Origin: Arthrobacter sp. AQ5-06
Lineage (GTDB): Bacteria > Actinomycetota > Actinomycetes > Actinomycetales > Micrococcaceae
Assembly: GCF_003287955.1 (NCBI RefSeq)
Contig: NZ_QMKP01000012.1
Span: forward strand, 62,001-126,000
Length of the DNA stretch: 64,000 bases
Direction of reading: 5' to 3'
Shown here: piece by piece, positions 25,236 to 33,938 of the stretch
Layout: each line of letters begins with the position of its first letter
Numbering within the stretch: position 1 is the first letter of the stretch
The notes under the pieces: generated by a model
What the model saw: the letters and a program-made list of their open reading frames with translations, nothing else
Told to the model about the DNA's origin: nothing
Database searches by the model: none
Made by a program: the position numbers and the translations under genes

Positions 25236-26942
25236 ATGATTGATTTCGATCCGGGCACAGCAGCTGCGCCCGCAGGGGACAGCAGACGGACCAGCCAGCG
25301 CAACGGCGGGGACCTCGTCGTCGAAACCCTTGAAGCGCTCGGCGCCAAGACCGTCTTCGGCATCCCGGGCCAGCACGCACTCGGCCTGTTTGACGCCATG
25401 GGCCGCGGCAACCTGCACTTCGTGTCCTCGCGGGTGGAGAACAACAGCGCCTTCGCCGCGGACGGGTACTCCCGCGCCACCGGAGAAGTGGGCGTGCTGT
25501 TCCTGTCCACCGGACCCGGTGCGCTGACGTCCCTCGCCGGCCTGCAGGAGGCCTACGCCACGGGTGTGCCCATGGTGGTGGTGGCCAGCCAGATCCCGCT
25601 CGAGGGACTGGGCGCCCGCCGCAAGGGCATGCTGCACCAGCTCGATGACCAGAAGGCTTCGGCTGCGAACGTCACCAAGAGCCAGCGCCTGATCCAGCAC
25701 GCCTCCGGCATTCCGTCGGCCATCCAGGATGCCTGGACCGAAGCCATCTCCTCGCCGCAGGGCCCGGTCTGGCTGGAAATCCCGCAGAACGTGCTGCTGG
25801 ATCCCATCATGGTGCCCCCGGTGGAGGACGCGCTCGCCGAAGCAGCGGACAACCCGCCCCGCGTGGAGCTGGTCCGGGAAGCGGTGAAATGGCTGTCGAC
25901 GGCGGAACGTCCCGCCATCATCGCCGGCGGCGGTACGCGGCGGGGCCGGGCCGAAAAATCGCTGCTCTCGATTGCCGAAAAGCTGCGGGCCCCGGTCATC
26001 TGCACGCCTGGCGGCAACGGCGCCTTCCCGTGGACCCATGAGCTTTCGCTGCAGTCCTGGATCGAGGACCGCCACATGACGGACCTCCTGGAAGATGCCG
26101 ACGTCCTGATTGTCATCGGCTCGTCCCTCGGCGAAGTCACGTCCAACTACTTCACGTTCGCGCCTCGTGGCCGTATCATCCAGATCGACGCCGAACCGCG
26201 CGTCCTCGAATCGAACAGCCCCGGACTGGGCATCCGCGCCGACGCCGGCCAGGCGCTCACCGCCCTCGACGAGGCCCTGGTCGCGCCCGTCGCCACCACC
26301 CGCAGCTGGCACGGGACCGCCCCGGAGGACCTGGTGAAGGACTCGCTCGCCAAGGTCAAGGCAAGGCTGGAATCCCAGGACCTGGGCAAAGAGCTGAAGT
26401 TCATGGCCGACATCCGCGAAGCAGTCCCCGCGGACATGCAGACCTTCTGGGACATGACCATCTCCGCGTACTGGGGCTGGAGCTGCTGGGATGCACGGCA
26501 GGGCCAGTTCCACTCCGCCCAGGGTGCAGGCGGCCTGGGCTATGGCTTCCCGGCGGCCATCGGCGGCGCCGTCGGGCTGGAAACACTGGGCAACCCCGGC
26601 CGGGTGCTTGCCGTGTCCGGTGACGGTTCATCCATGTACTCCATTTCCGAACTCGCCACCGCCAAGCAGCACAACATCCCGGTCACCTGGCTGATCGTGG
26701 ACGACGGCGGCTACGGCATCCTGCGCGAATACATGGTGGGCGCGTTCGGCAAGGCCACGGCCACCGAGCTCGCGCGCCCCGACTTCGTCAAGCTCGCCGA
26801 GGCGTTCGGTGTGCCGGCCACGCGAGTGGCCCCCGGGGACGTCGGGGACGCGCTCAAGGCGGGCTTCGCGGCGGACGGACCGAACGTCGTCGTCGTCGAA
26901 ACCCTGCTCAAGATGTTCGGCCCCACCCACCTGGACGGCTGA
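25236..26942 (+). CDS. ThDP-dependent enzyme, acetolactate synthase-like; candidate 2-ketoarginine decarboxylase
   Basis: The 568-residue product has the three-domain build of ALS/pyruvate decarboxylase-type enzymes. The catalytic Glu is E68 in SRVENNSAFAADGYSR; the ThDP/Mg motif is SGDGSSMYSISELATAK followed by VDDGGYGILREYM. The usual NN at the end of the ThDP motif is DD here. Coupling to a guanidinobutyrase suggests AruI-like 2-ketoarginine decarboxylase, which yields 4-guanidinobutyraldehyde in the arginine transaminase pathway. That assignment is inference; a sulfoacetaldehyde- or oxalyl-type function is not excluded. The ATG at 25236 uses the AAGGAG overlapping the upstream stop. Confidence 0.85.
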   Translation: MIDFDPGTAAAPAGDSRRTSQRNGGDLVVETLEALGAKTVFGIPGQHALGLFDAMGRGNLHFVSSRVENNSAFAADGYSRATGEVGVLFLSTGPGALTSLAGLQEAYATGVPMVVVASQIPLEGLGARRKGMLHQLDDQKASAANVTKSQRLIQHASGIPSAIQDAWTEAISSPQGPVWLEIPQNVLLDPIMVPPVEDALAEAADNPPRVELVREAVKWLSTAERPAIIAGGGTRRGRAEKSLLSIAEKLRAPVICTPGGNGAFPWTHELSLQSWIEDRHMTDLLEDADVLIVIGSSLGEVTSNYFTFAPRGRIIQIDAEPRVLESNSPGLGIRADAGQALTALDEALVAPVATTRSWHGTAPEDLVKDSLAKVKARLESQDLGKELKFMADIREAVPADMQTFWDMTISAYWGWSCWDARQGQFHSAQGAGGLGYGFPAAIGGAVGLETLGNPGRVLAVSGDGSSMYSISELATAKQHNIPVTWLIVDDGGYGILREYMVGAFGKATATELARPDFVKLAEAFGVPATRVAPGDVGDALKAGFAADGPNVVVVETLLKMFGPTHLDG

Positions 26943-26961
26943 ACACCCAAGCACCAACCAC

Positions 26962-27024
26962 GCGCGAACTGGCAGCTGATACCCTCCTCAAGCAAATTTG
27001 AGGGCGTTAGCTGCCAGTTCGCGC
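26962..27024. repeat. Long intergenic palindrome, GCGCGAAC family, copy 1 (probable terminator)
   Basis: Perfect 16-bp arms (26962-26977 and 27009-27024) begin and end with GCGCGAAC/GTTCGCGC; a 31-nt centre contains a further short CTCAA/TTGAG stem. It follows the ThDP enzyme gene by 19 bp and probably terminates it. A second hairpin with the same end sequence lies at 29283-29338. Confidence 0.7.
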
Positions 27025-27075
27025 TTGTCGTTTAAGGGCCCTTGAGCCCTGCCATCTCTTCCTTAGTTTCCCAAA

Positions 27076-27108
27076 GCAACCATTTAACGATATGGTTGCC
27101 TTAGGCAA
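27076..27108. promoter_or_regulatory. Candidate MarR operator
   Basis: GCAACCAT-8 nt-ATGGTTGC (27076-27083, 27092-27099) is a perfect 8-bp inverted repeat, overlapped by a second one, TTGCC-TTA-GGCAA (27096-27108). They lie 22-54 bp before the marR start codon, as expected for autoregulation. Confidence 0.6.
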
Positions 27109-27129
27109 GCAAAAGAGGAGAGCTCAATC

Positions 27130-27636
27130 ATGGCAGTCGCCCCGGACACCGCAGCGGACCTTGTCTACCGCATCTTCGACCTCCAAAGGGTGGTCCGATG
27201 TGTCGCCGCGGCGAGCTTCCGCGGGCAGGACACCGGGGTTGCGCTGCAGGGTGTGCTCAGGTTCGTGGGGGAGGGGGAGTCCCGCGCCACCCATCTGGCG
27301 GAGCGGCTCGGCGTCAGCGCCCCCGTCCTCAGCCGCCACATCGCGGAGCTTGAGGAGCAGGGCTACGTCAGCCGGCGGCCGGATCCCGACGACGGCCGCG
27401 CCCAGTTGGTTGCCCTGTCGCCGGCGGGCGTGGACAAGCTCCGGAAGATCGAGGAGCACCGCACGGCCACGCTGCAGGAGTACCTCAGCGATTGGAGCCA
27501 GGACGATGCCGAAGAAACGGCACGGATCCTGACGAAACTCTCCGAGTCCCTCAAACATTCAGCCCGGGCACATGCAGTCCCGGCACTTTCAACCGCGGTG
27601 ACAGCCGCCGCAACCCAAAACCTCCAGGAGCACTGA
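27130..27636 (+). CDS. MarR-family transcriptional regulator
   Basis: The 168-residue protein has the MarR winged helix: ESRATHLAERLGVSAPVLSR and HIAELEEQGYVSRRPDPDDG with its Asp/Arg wing. Such dimers repress a neighbouring efflux pump until a ligand binds. ATG 27130 has GAGGAGAG upstream. The DHA2 pump gene starts one base after its stop, so regulator and pump form an operon under the palindromes at 27076-27108. Confidence 0.92.
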   Translation: MAVAPDTAADLVYRIFDLQRVVRCVAAASFRGQDTGVALQGVLRFVGEGESRATHLAERLGVSAPVLSRHIAELEEQGYVSRRPDPDDGRAQLVALSPAGVDKLRKIEEHRTATLQEYLSDWSQDDAEETARILTKLSESLKHSARAHAVPALSTAVTAAATQNLQEH

Positions 27637-27637
27637 T

Positions 27638-29239
27638 ATGTCGAGCCAACCCGCCGCACCGCCCTTGGCGATGACCCACCGCCAGATTATGGAAGCCCTG
27701 ACCGGGCTCCTCGCGGCCTTCTTCACCGCCATCCTCAGCAGCACCATCGTGGCCAACGCGTTGCCCACCATCATGTCCGATCTGCACGGCACCCAGACCG
27801 ACTTCGCCTGGGTGATCACGGCCGCCCTGCTGGCCAACGCCGTCACCACCCCCATCTGGGGCAAGCTGTCCGACCTCTTCAACAAGAAGCTGCTGGTCCA
27901 GCTGAGCATCGTCATCTTCGTGGCCGGCTCCGTCATGGCCGGGCTCTCCGAGACCATCCCGCTGCTGCTCACCGCACGCGTTATCCAGGGCGTGGCCATG
28001 GGTGGGCTCACCGCGTTGGCGCAGTCCATCATCGGCACGATGATCCCGCCCCGGGACCGCGGTAAATACTCCGGCTACATGGGCGCCGTGATGGCGGTAG
28101 GCACTGCCGGCGGCCCGCTGCTCGGCGGATTCATCGTGGACAGCCCGCTGGGCTGGCGCTGGACCTTCTTCGTCTGCGTGCCGCTCGCCGTCGTCGCGCT
28201 TATCCTGCTGCAGATCACGCTGAAAATCGAGCACATCAAGCGCCACGTCAAGATTGACTGGCTTGGCTCCATCCTGCTGACCTCCGGTGTCAGCCTGCTC
28301 CTGATCTGGGTTTCCTTCGCCGGCAACCCCGCCTATTACGACTGGGTCTCCTGGCAGTCGGCCGCCATGGTGGGCGGCGGCGTGGTGCTGCTGGCCCTGC
28401 TGGTGCTGGTGGAATCCAAAGTGGAGCAGCCCATCATCCCGCTGAAGATCATCTCCGAACGCACCACAGCCCTGGCCATCATCGCTTCAGTTGCCGTGGG
28501 CATCGCGATGTTCGGCTCCACCACCTTCCTTGGCCAGTACTTCCAGGTAGCCCGTGGAGCGACTCCCACCGAAGCCGGGCTCCTGACGCTACCGATGATC
28601 GCCGGCAACCTGACGGGCTCCGTCGTTTCCGGTCTGCTGATCAGCCGCACCGGCAAATGGAAGGGCTACCTGATCGGTGGGTCCATCCTGCTGATCGGCG
28701 GCCTCGGTCTGGCTGGCAGCATGGACCACACCACCGAACTGTGGCAGGCCGGGATCTTCACGGCAATCCTGGGCGTGGGCCTCGGCATGCTGATGCAGAA
28801 CCTGGTCCTGGCGGTGCAGAACACGGTCCGGGCATCCGACATCGGTTCGGCCAGCGCGTCAGTGGCATTCTTCCGCTCGGTGGGCGGCGCGATCGGTGTG
28901 TCCGTGCTCGGCGCCATCCTCAGCAGCCGGGTCAGCGAACTCGCCACCCAGGGCCTGGCTGCGGCCGGCATCCCGGTGGCAGGGGGGTCGGCCGGAGCCA
29001 GCATGGACCTCGTTGATATGCCCGCACCAGTGCGCGAGATCATGCGCGCCGCCTACGGTGATGCCACCGCCGAGGTCTTCCTGATCTCCGCCGGCGTTGT
29101 GGTGGTGGCCCTGGTCTCGGTTCTGTTCATCAAGGAACGCCCACTGCGGCGCACCGTCGACATCCAGCCGGCGGCCGACGCCGAGGCAAACCACGACGCT
29201 GAAAGCACGACGCCGGAACTCGCCTCCGCGAACCGCTGA
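27638..29239 (+). CDS. DHA2-family MFS efflux pump (EmrB/QacA type)
   Basis: The 533-residue protein has about 14 hydrophobic segments and DHA2 motifs: SSTIVANALPTIMSDLHG in helix 1, GKLSDLFNKK (motif A), RVIQGVAMGG and GGPLLGGFIVDSPLGWRW (motif C). It would export drugs or toxic organics by proton antiport. The ATG lies one base past the marR stop, with AGGAG inside the end of marR. Its cytosolic tail after KERPLRRT is acidic. The substrate is unknown. Confidence 0.92.
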   Translation: MSSQPAAPPLAMTHRQIMEALTGLLAAFFTAILSSTIVANALPTIMSDLHGTQTDFAWVITAALLANAVTTPIWGKLSDLFNKKLLVQLSIVIFVAGSVMAGLSETIPLLLTARVIQGVAMGGLTALAQSIIGTMIPPRDRGKYSGYMGAVMAVGTAGGPLLGGFIVDSPLGWRWTFFVCVPLAVVALILLQITLKIEHIKRHVKIDWLGSILLTSGVSLLLIWVSFAGNPAYYDWVSWQSAAMVGGGVVLLALLVLVESKVEQPIIPLKIISERTTALAIIASVAVGIAMFGSTTFLGQYFQVARGATPTEAGLLTLPMIAGNLTGSVVSGLLISRTGKWKGYLIGGSILLIGGLGLAGSMDHTTELWQAGIFTAILGVGLGMLMQNLVLAVQNTVRASDIGSASASVAFFRSVGGAIGVSVLGAILSSRVSELATQGLAAAGIPVAGGSAGASMDLVDMPAPVREIMRAAYGDATAEVFLISAGVVVVALVSVLFIKERPLRRTVDIQPAADAEANHDAESTTPELASANR

Positions 29240-29280
29240 CCTAAGCACGAGCGGCTGACCTGAGCGCGAGCGGCTGACCG
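29233..29280 (+). repeat. 19-bp imperfect tandem repeat after the DHA2 pump gene
   Basis: Units 29233-29251, 29252-29270 and a partial third from 29271 share the core C(C/G)GCTGACCT(A/G)AGC(A/G)CGAG. The first unit overlaps the pump's stop codon. It runs straight into the palindrome at 29283. Confidence 0.5.
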
Positions 29281-29282
29281 AC

Positions 29283-29338
29283 GCGCGAACCGACACTTGA
29301 GGCCCCTGGAATCCGGGGCCTCAAGTGTCTGTTCGCGC
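29283..29338. repeat. Long intergenic palindrome, GCGCGAAC family, copy 2 (probable terminator)
   Basis: Arms 29283-29306 and 29315-29338 pair over 24 positions with one mismatch and an 8-nt loop. The ends GCGCGAAC/GTTCGCGC are the same as at 26962-27024; the inner sequence differs. The rest of the gap, 29339-29508, has only a ribosome binding site AAGGA before the next gene. Confidence 0.7.
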
Positions 29339-29508
29339 AGGTGGGTGGTCGGGAAACGTGTGGGGGAGTACGCCGATCGGAGGATATTTGCCGTAGATGT
29401 TTCGCCCGGGCAACGGATTTCGTAGAGTAGGTAGGCTGAGAAATGTCAGCCCCGCCTGTTACTACTTATCCTCATCATTTCGCGCTCTCTTCCTAAGGAT
29501 TCTCGGGC

Positions 29509-31242
29509 ATGCTCCTCACCCTCATACGGCGCTACTCCAAACCGTATACGCCGTATATCGTGGCCGTCGTCGTGTTCCAGCTGGCGTCCACCATCGCGGC
29601 GCTGTACCTTCCCAGCCTCAATGCGCAGATCATCGATGAAGGCGTTTCCCGAGGGGACACTGATTTCATCTGGCGCACCGGGTCCGTGATGCTGCTGGTG
29701 GCCATTGTCCAGGTGGGCACCGCCATTGCCGGCGTCTACTACGGCTCCAAAACGGCCATGGCCGTGGGCCGCGATCTGCGCCGCGGGGTATTCCGCAAGG
29801 TCACCAGTTTCTCCGCGAAGGACGTGAACACGTTCGGCGCCCCCACCCTCATCACCCGCGGCACCAACGACGTCCAGCAGGTCCAGATGCTGGTGCTGAT
29901 GGGCCTGAACTTCATGGTGGCCACCCCCATCATGTGTATCGGCGGCATCATCATGGCGCTGCGCGAGGACATCAGCCTGTCGTGGCTGGTCTGGGTCTCC
30001 GTGCCCGTGCTGATCGTTGTGGTGGGCTACCTGGTGGTCCGGCTGATGCCCCTGTTCCGTTCCATGCAGAAGAAGATCGACCGCATCAACGCTGTCCTGC
30101 GCGAGCAGATCATCGGCATCCGGGTGGTCCGGGCCTTTGTCCGCGAACCCTATGAAACCGCCCGGTTTGGCGTGGCCAACAAGGACCTGACCGACGTTTC
30201 GTTGAAGATCGGTGCGTTGTTTGTCCTGATGTTCCCGGCCATCGGCATGATTCTGCACCTTTCCACGGCTGCGGTGCTGTGGTTCGGCGGCCAGCGCGTG
30301 GATTCAGGCGACATGCAGGTGGGCGCACTGACCGCCTTCCTGCAGTACCTGCTCCAGATCCTGATCGCCGTCATGATGGGCACGTTTATGGCCATGATGA
30401 TCCCGCGCGCCTCCGTCTGCGCGGACCGCATCGGTGAAGTACTCGACGTCGAACCCTCCATCCACGATCCCGAACGGCCCGTAACTCCCGCCGCGCTGGC
30501 CGGGGTGGTGGAGTACCGGAACGTCACCTTTGCCTACCCCGGTGCCGAGTCGCCGGTGCTGAGCAACATCAGCTTCACCGCCAAACCGGGCGAGACCGTT
30601 GCCATCATCGGTTCCACGGGTGCAGGCAAGAGCTCGTTGCTGTCGTTGCTGCCGCGTCTCTACGACATCGCCGAGGGGGAAGTCCTCCTGGACGGCGTCT
30701 CGGTCAGCAACCTGGACCGGGCCGAGATCACCAAGCGCGTGGCCCTGGTACCGCAGCGGCCGTACCTCTTCTCCGGCACCATCGAGCACAACCTGCGCTT
30801 CGGCAAGACCGAAGCCACGGACCAGGAACTCTGGGACGCGCTGCAGATCGCCCAGGGCGAGGGCTTTGTCCGTGAGAAGAAGAACGGACTGAACGCCCGC
30901 ATCGCGCAGGGCGGCACCAACGTCTCCGGCGGCCAGCGGCAGCGGCTCTGCATCGCCCGCGCCTTGATCACCAAACCCAAGGTCTACCTCTTTGACGATT
31001 CGTTCTCGGCGCTGGACGTAGCAACCGACGCCAGGCTCCGCGCCGCGCTGAAACAGACCACCGCCGACGCCACCGTGATTATCGTGGCCCAGCGGATCTC
31101 CACCATCACCGACGCAGACCAGATCCTGGTGCTGGATAACGGCCGGATCGTGGACCGCGGAACGCATGAGGAACTCCTGGAAACCTCACCCACCTACCAG
31201 GAAATTGTTGAATCCCAGCTGAGCGTGGAGGAAATGGCATGA
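29509..31242 (+). CDS. ABC exporter half-transporter with degenerate ATP site (heterodimer subunit 1)
   Basis: The 577-residue protein fuses six membrane helices (about residues 15-300) to an ABC ATPase: Walker A GSTGAGKSS near 367, signature VSGGQRQRL near 470, and Walker B VYLFDDSFSALD near 492, where the catalytic Glu is Asp. A canonical partner follows, overlapping by 4 bp (ATGA). Such pairs are heterodimeric type IV exporters with one degenerate site, often drug or lipid exporters. The ATG at 29509 has AAGGA nine bases upstream. Confidence 0.92.
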   Translation: MLLTLIRRYSKPYTPYIVAVVVFQLASTIAALYLPSLNAQIIDEGVSRGDTDFIWRTGSVMLLVAIVQVGTAIAGVYYGSKTAMAVGRDLRRGVFRKVTSFSAKDVNTFGAPTLITRGTNDVQQVQMLVLMGLNFMVATPIMCIGGIIMALREDISLSWLVWVSVPVLIVVVGYLVVRLMPLFRSMQKKIDRINAVLREQIIGIRVVRAFVREPYETARFGVANKDLTDVSLKIGALFVLMFPAIGMILHLSTAAVLWFGGQRVDSGDMQVGALTAFLQYLLQILIAVMMGTFMAMMIPRASVCADRIGEVLDVEPSIHDPERPVTPAALAGVVEYRNVTFAYPGAESPVLSNISFTAKPGETVAIIGSTGAGKSSLLSLLPRLYDIAEGEVLLDGVSVSNLDRAEITKRVALVPQRPYLFSGTIEHNLRFGKTEATDQELWDALQIAQGEGFVREKKNGLNARIAQGGTNVSGGQRQRLCIARALITKPKVYLFDDSFSALDVATDARLRAALKQTTADATVIIVAQRISTITDADQILVLDNGRIVDRGTHEELLETSPTYQEIVESQLSVEEMA

Positions 31243-33305
31243 GCGCCGCCAAGAAGCACTCGACACCGGCTGAGGTCAAGGAAACAGGTACCGGCACCGC
31301 AACCCCCGAAGACCTCCTGGAGGACGACGAGTTCTTCGAGGAGGAATACAAACCCTCCGAGGCCGACGGCGACATGTTCGGCGGCATGCCCGCCAAGAAG
31401 GCCGAGCACTTCTGGCCCTCGGCGAAGCGCCTGCTGGGGCTCCTGAAGCCTGAAGCTGTGGGCATCTACGCCGTGGTGGGCCTGGTGGTGGTCTCCGTGG
31501 TCCTGAATGTCATCGCGCCCAAGATCCTGGGCCAGGCCATGGACGTCATCTTCGGCGGCGTGGTTGGCAAACAACTGCCCGCGGGCGCCAGCAAGGACGA
31601 GTTCGTGGAAGGCCTGCGCCAGCAGGGGCAGGACAACTTCGCGGACATGGTGTCCCGGATGGAGCTGGTTCCGGGCACCGGGATCAACTTCCAGAAACTC
31701 TCAGTCCTGATCGCCATCGTGCTGCTGATGTACTTTGTGGCCAACATCTTCCTCTGGCTGCAGGGCTACGTGCTGAACCGCATCGTCATGAAGGTGATCC
31801 GCAGGCTTCGGGACGACACAGAAAAGAAGCTGAACCGGCTCCCGCTGAACTACTTCGACACCCGCCAGCGCGGCGACGTCCTCTCCCGGGTGACGAATGA
31901 CGTCGACAACGTCCAGCAGGCGCTGCAGCAGGCCTTCGCGCAGCTGATCAGCTCGCTGCTGACCGTTATCGGCATCGTCATCATGATGTTCATCGTCTCC
32001 TGGCAGCTTGCTCTCATCGCCCTCGTGGCGCTGCCGCTGTCCGGCGTGGCTGCCGGCCTGATCGGATCGCGCAGCCAGAAGCTCTTTGCCGCCCAATGGA
32101 AGAACACGGGCGAGCTGAACGGCCAGATCGAGGAATCCTTCTCCGGGCACGACCTTGTGCGGGTCTTCGGCCGTGACGCTGACATGCTGGAACGCTTCGA
32201 AGAGCGGAACGAGGCCCTGTACAAGGCGAGCTTCGGAGCCCAGTTCGTCTCCGGCATGATCTTCCCGGTCATGCAGTTCGTTTCTTACCTCAGCTATGTG
32301 GGCATCGCCGTCGTGGGTGGCCTCCGGGTGGCCTCGGGCTCGATGTCCCTGGGCGACGCCACGGCGTTCATCCAGTACTCGCGCGAGTTCACCCAGCCGC
32401 TGGGCCAGATGGCCGGCATGGCCAACATGCTGCAGTCCGGTGTGGCGTCCTCTGAACGGGTCTTTGAATTCCTCGACGCCGATGAGCAGGACGCTGAGAC
32501 CGCCACCGAGCACCTGCCGGCCAAAACCGACGGGCATGTGGAGTTCAAGGACGTCACGTTCAGCTACACCGAGGACAAGCGGCTGATCGAAAACCTGTCC
32601 TTCACGGCAGAACCCGGGCACACCGTGGCGATTGTTGGTCCCACGGGGGCCGGTAAAACCACCCTGGTGAACCTGGTCATGCGCTTCTACGAGCTGAACT
32701 CAGGGTCCATCACCCTGGACGGCGTGGATGTCACGCACCTGAGCCGGTCCGAGTTGCGGTCCAAGGTGGGCATGGTGCTCCAGGATGCGTGGCTGTTTGG
32801 CGGGACAATTTACGACAACATCCGGTACGGCAACCTGGACGCCACCGAAGAGCAGGTCATGGCAGCCGCCAAGGCCACCTTCGTGGACCGCTTTGTGCGC
32901 GCCCTGCCGGATGGCTACGACACCGTGATCGATGAGGAAGGCAACAACGTCAGCGCCGGTGAGAAGCAGCTGATCACCATCGCCCGGGCATTTGTGGCCA
33001 ACCCGTCGCTGCTCATCCTGGACGAGGCAACCAGTTCGGTGGACACACGCACCGAGCTGCTGGTCCAGAAGGCCATGGCGGCGCTGCGAACGGATCGCAC
33101 CAGCTTTGTGATCGCCCACCGGCTCTCCACGATCCGCGACGCCGACACCATCCTGGTGATGGAGAACGGCAAGATCGTGGAGCAGGGCAACCACAGGACG
33201 CTGCTGGCGGCCGAGCGTGCTTACTACCGGCTGTACATGTCTCAGTTCGCGGGTGCCGACGTTGAAGAATCCGTTGTGGACGATTCGACGGCGGTCCACA
33301 GCTGA
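31239..33305 (+). CDS. ABC exporter half-transporter with canonical ATP site (heterodimer subunit 2)
   Basis: The 688-residue partner has an acidic cytosolic extension of about 60 residues (EDLLEDDEFFEEEYKPSEAD), six membrane helices, and an ABC domain with Walker A GPTGAGKTTL near 467, signature VSAGEKQL and Walker B LLILDEATSSVD near 590 with an intact catalytic Glu. The signature is SAGEK rather than SGGQ. It overlaps subunit 1 by ATGA at 31239-31242. A large extra segment (about 110-145) lies between the first two helices. The cargo cannot be told. Confidence 0.92.
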   Translation: MSAAKKHSTPAEVKETGTGTATPEDLLEDDEFFEEEYKPSEADGDMFGGMPAKKAEHFWPSAKRLLGLLKPEAVGIYAVVGLVVVSVVLNVIAPKILGQAMDVIFGGVVGKQLPAGASKDEFVEGLRQQGQDNFADMVSRMELVPGTGINFQKLSVLIAIVLLMYFVANIFLWLQGYVLNRIVMKVIRRLRDDTEKKLNRLPLNYFDTRQRGDVLSRVTNDVDNVQQALQQAFAQLISSLLTVIGIVIMMFIVSWQLALIALVALPLSGVAAGLIGSRSQKLFAAQWKNTGELNGQIEESFSGHDLVRVFGRDADMLERFEERNEALYKASFGAQFVSGMIFPVMQFVSYLSYVGIAVVGGLRVASGSMSLGDATAFIQYSREFTQPLGQMAGMANMLQSGVASSERVFEFLDADEQDAETATEHLPAKTDGHVEFKDVTFSYTEDKRLIENLSFTAEPGHTVAIVGPTGAGKTTLVNLVMRFYELNSGSITLDGVDVTHLSRSELRSKVGMVLQDAWLFGGTIYDNIRYGNLDATEEQVMAAAKATFVDRFVRALPDGYDTVIDEEGNNVSAGEKQLITIARAFVANPSLLILDEATSSVDTRTELLVQKAMAALRTDRTSFVIAHRLSTIRDADTILVMENGKIVEQGNHRTLLAAERAYYRLYMSQFAGADVEESVVDDSTAVHS

Positions 33306-33421
33306 GCGCGCTGGGAACCGGAACCGGAACCGGAGCCGGGAGCGCTGGCACCCCGGCAGAGGGCCCGTCCCCCCGCGGTCAAAGCATCCCGGATCCCCGG
33401 CGCATCGAGGTCCTGGTCCCG

Positions 33422-33838
33422 ATGCGCTGGGGTGACATGGACGCCTACGGGCACATCAACAACGTCCAGATTGTCCGGATGCTCGAGGAGGCGCGGATTA
33501 CAGCGTTCGGGCCTCCCCGGGGCACCGGCCTGCCCGGCGTCGAGCCGGAAGTTTCGCTCTTCAACGACATTCCGGAGGGGACCCTGGCGCTGGTGGTGGA
33601 GCACAAGATCCGCTACGTCAGGACGTTGGAATACCGCAACGTCCCGGCAGTGGTCCAGGTGTGGATCGGCGCGGTGAAGGGGGCCAGTTTCGACATCCAC
33701 TACGTGGTGCAGGACCCGGTCACCCGGGAGGACTGCGTCCGGGCCAGCAGCCACCTGGCGTTTGTGGACGAAGCCTCCGGCCGCGTCCTGCGCCTGACGC
33801 CTGAGCAAAAGGAGCGCCTCACGCCGTTCACTTTTTGA
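33422..33838 (+). CDS. Acyl-CoA thioesterase, hotdog fold (4HBT family); true start probably further upstream
   Basis: The 138 residues from ATG 33422 begin inside the fold, at MRWGDMDAYGHINN, the 4HBT signature with the catalytic Asp. The open frame runs up to 33266, and codons just before the ATG read RRIEVLVP, the expected first beta strand, so the protein very likely starts earlier. That stretch has no ATG, GTG or TTG; the best candidate is CTG 33302, overlapping the TGA of the ABC gene and giving 179 codons including a Gly/Thr-rich leader. The enzyme should hydrolyse acyl-CoA thioesters. Confidence 0.85.
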   Translation: MRWGDMDAYGHINNVQIVRMLEEARITAFGPPRGTGLPGVEPEVSLFNDIPEGTLALVVEHKIRYVRTLEYRNVPAVVQVWIGAVKGASFDIHYVVQDPVTREDCVRASSHLAFVDEASGRVLRLTPEQKERLTPFTF

Positions 33839-33867
33839 GCAGTACTCAATTTGAACCGTGGACGTTC

Positions 33868-33894
33868 GTGCCTGCGCACCCGTTGCGTAGGCAC
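33868..33894 (+). terminator. Candidate terminator hairpin after the thioesterase gene
   Basis: GTGCCTGCGCA (33868-33878) pairs with TGCGTAGGCAC (33884-33894) over 11 bp with one G-U pair; the stem can extend outward with a 2-nt bulge (GTTC/GAAC). No T-run. Confidence 0.45.
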
Positions 33895-33938
33895 GGCGAA
33901 CACCGGAAACTTTGAATATCCACTAAGGAGTGTTGACC

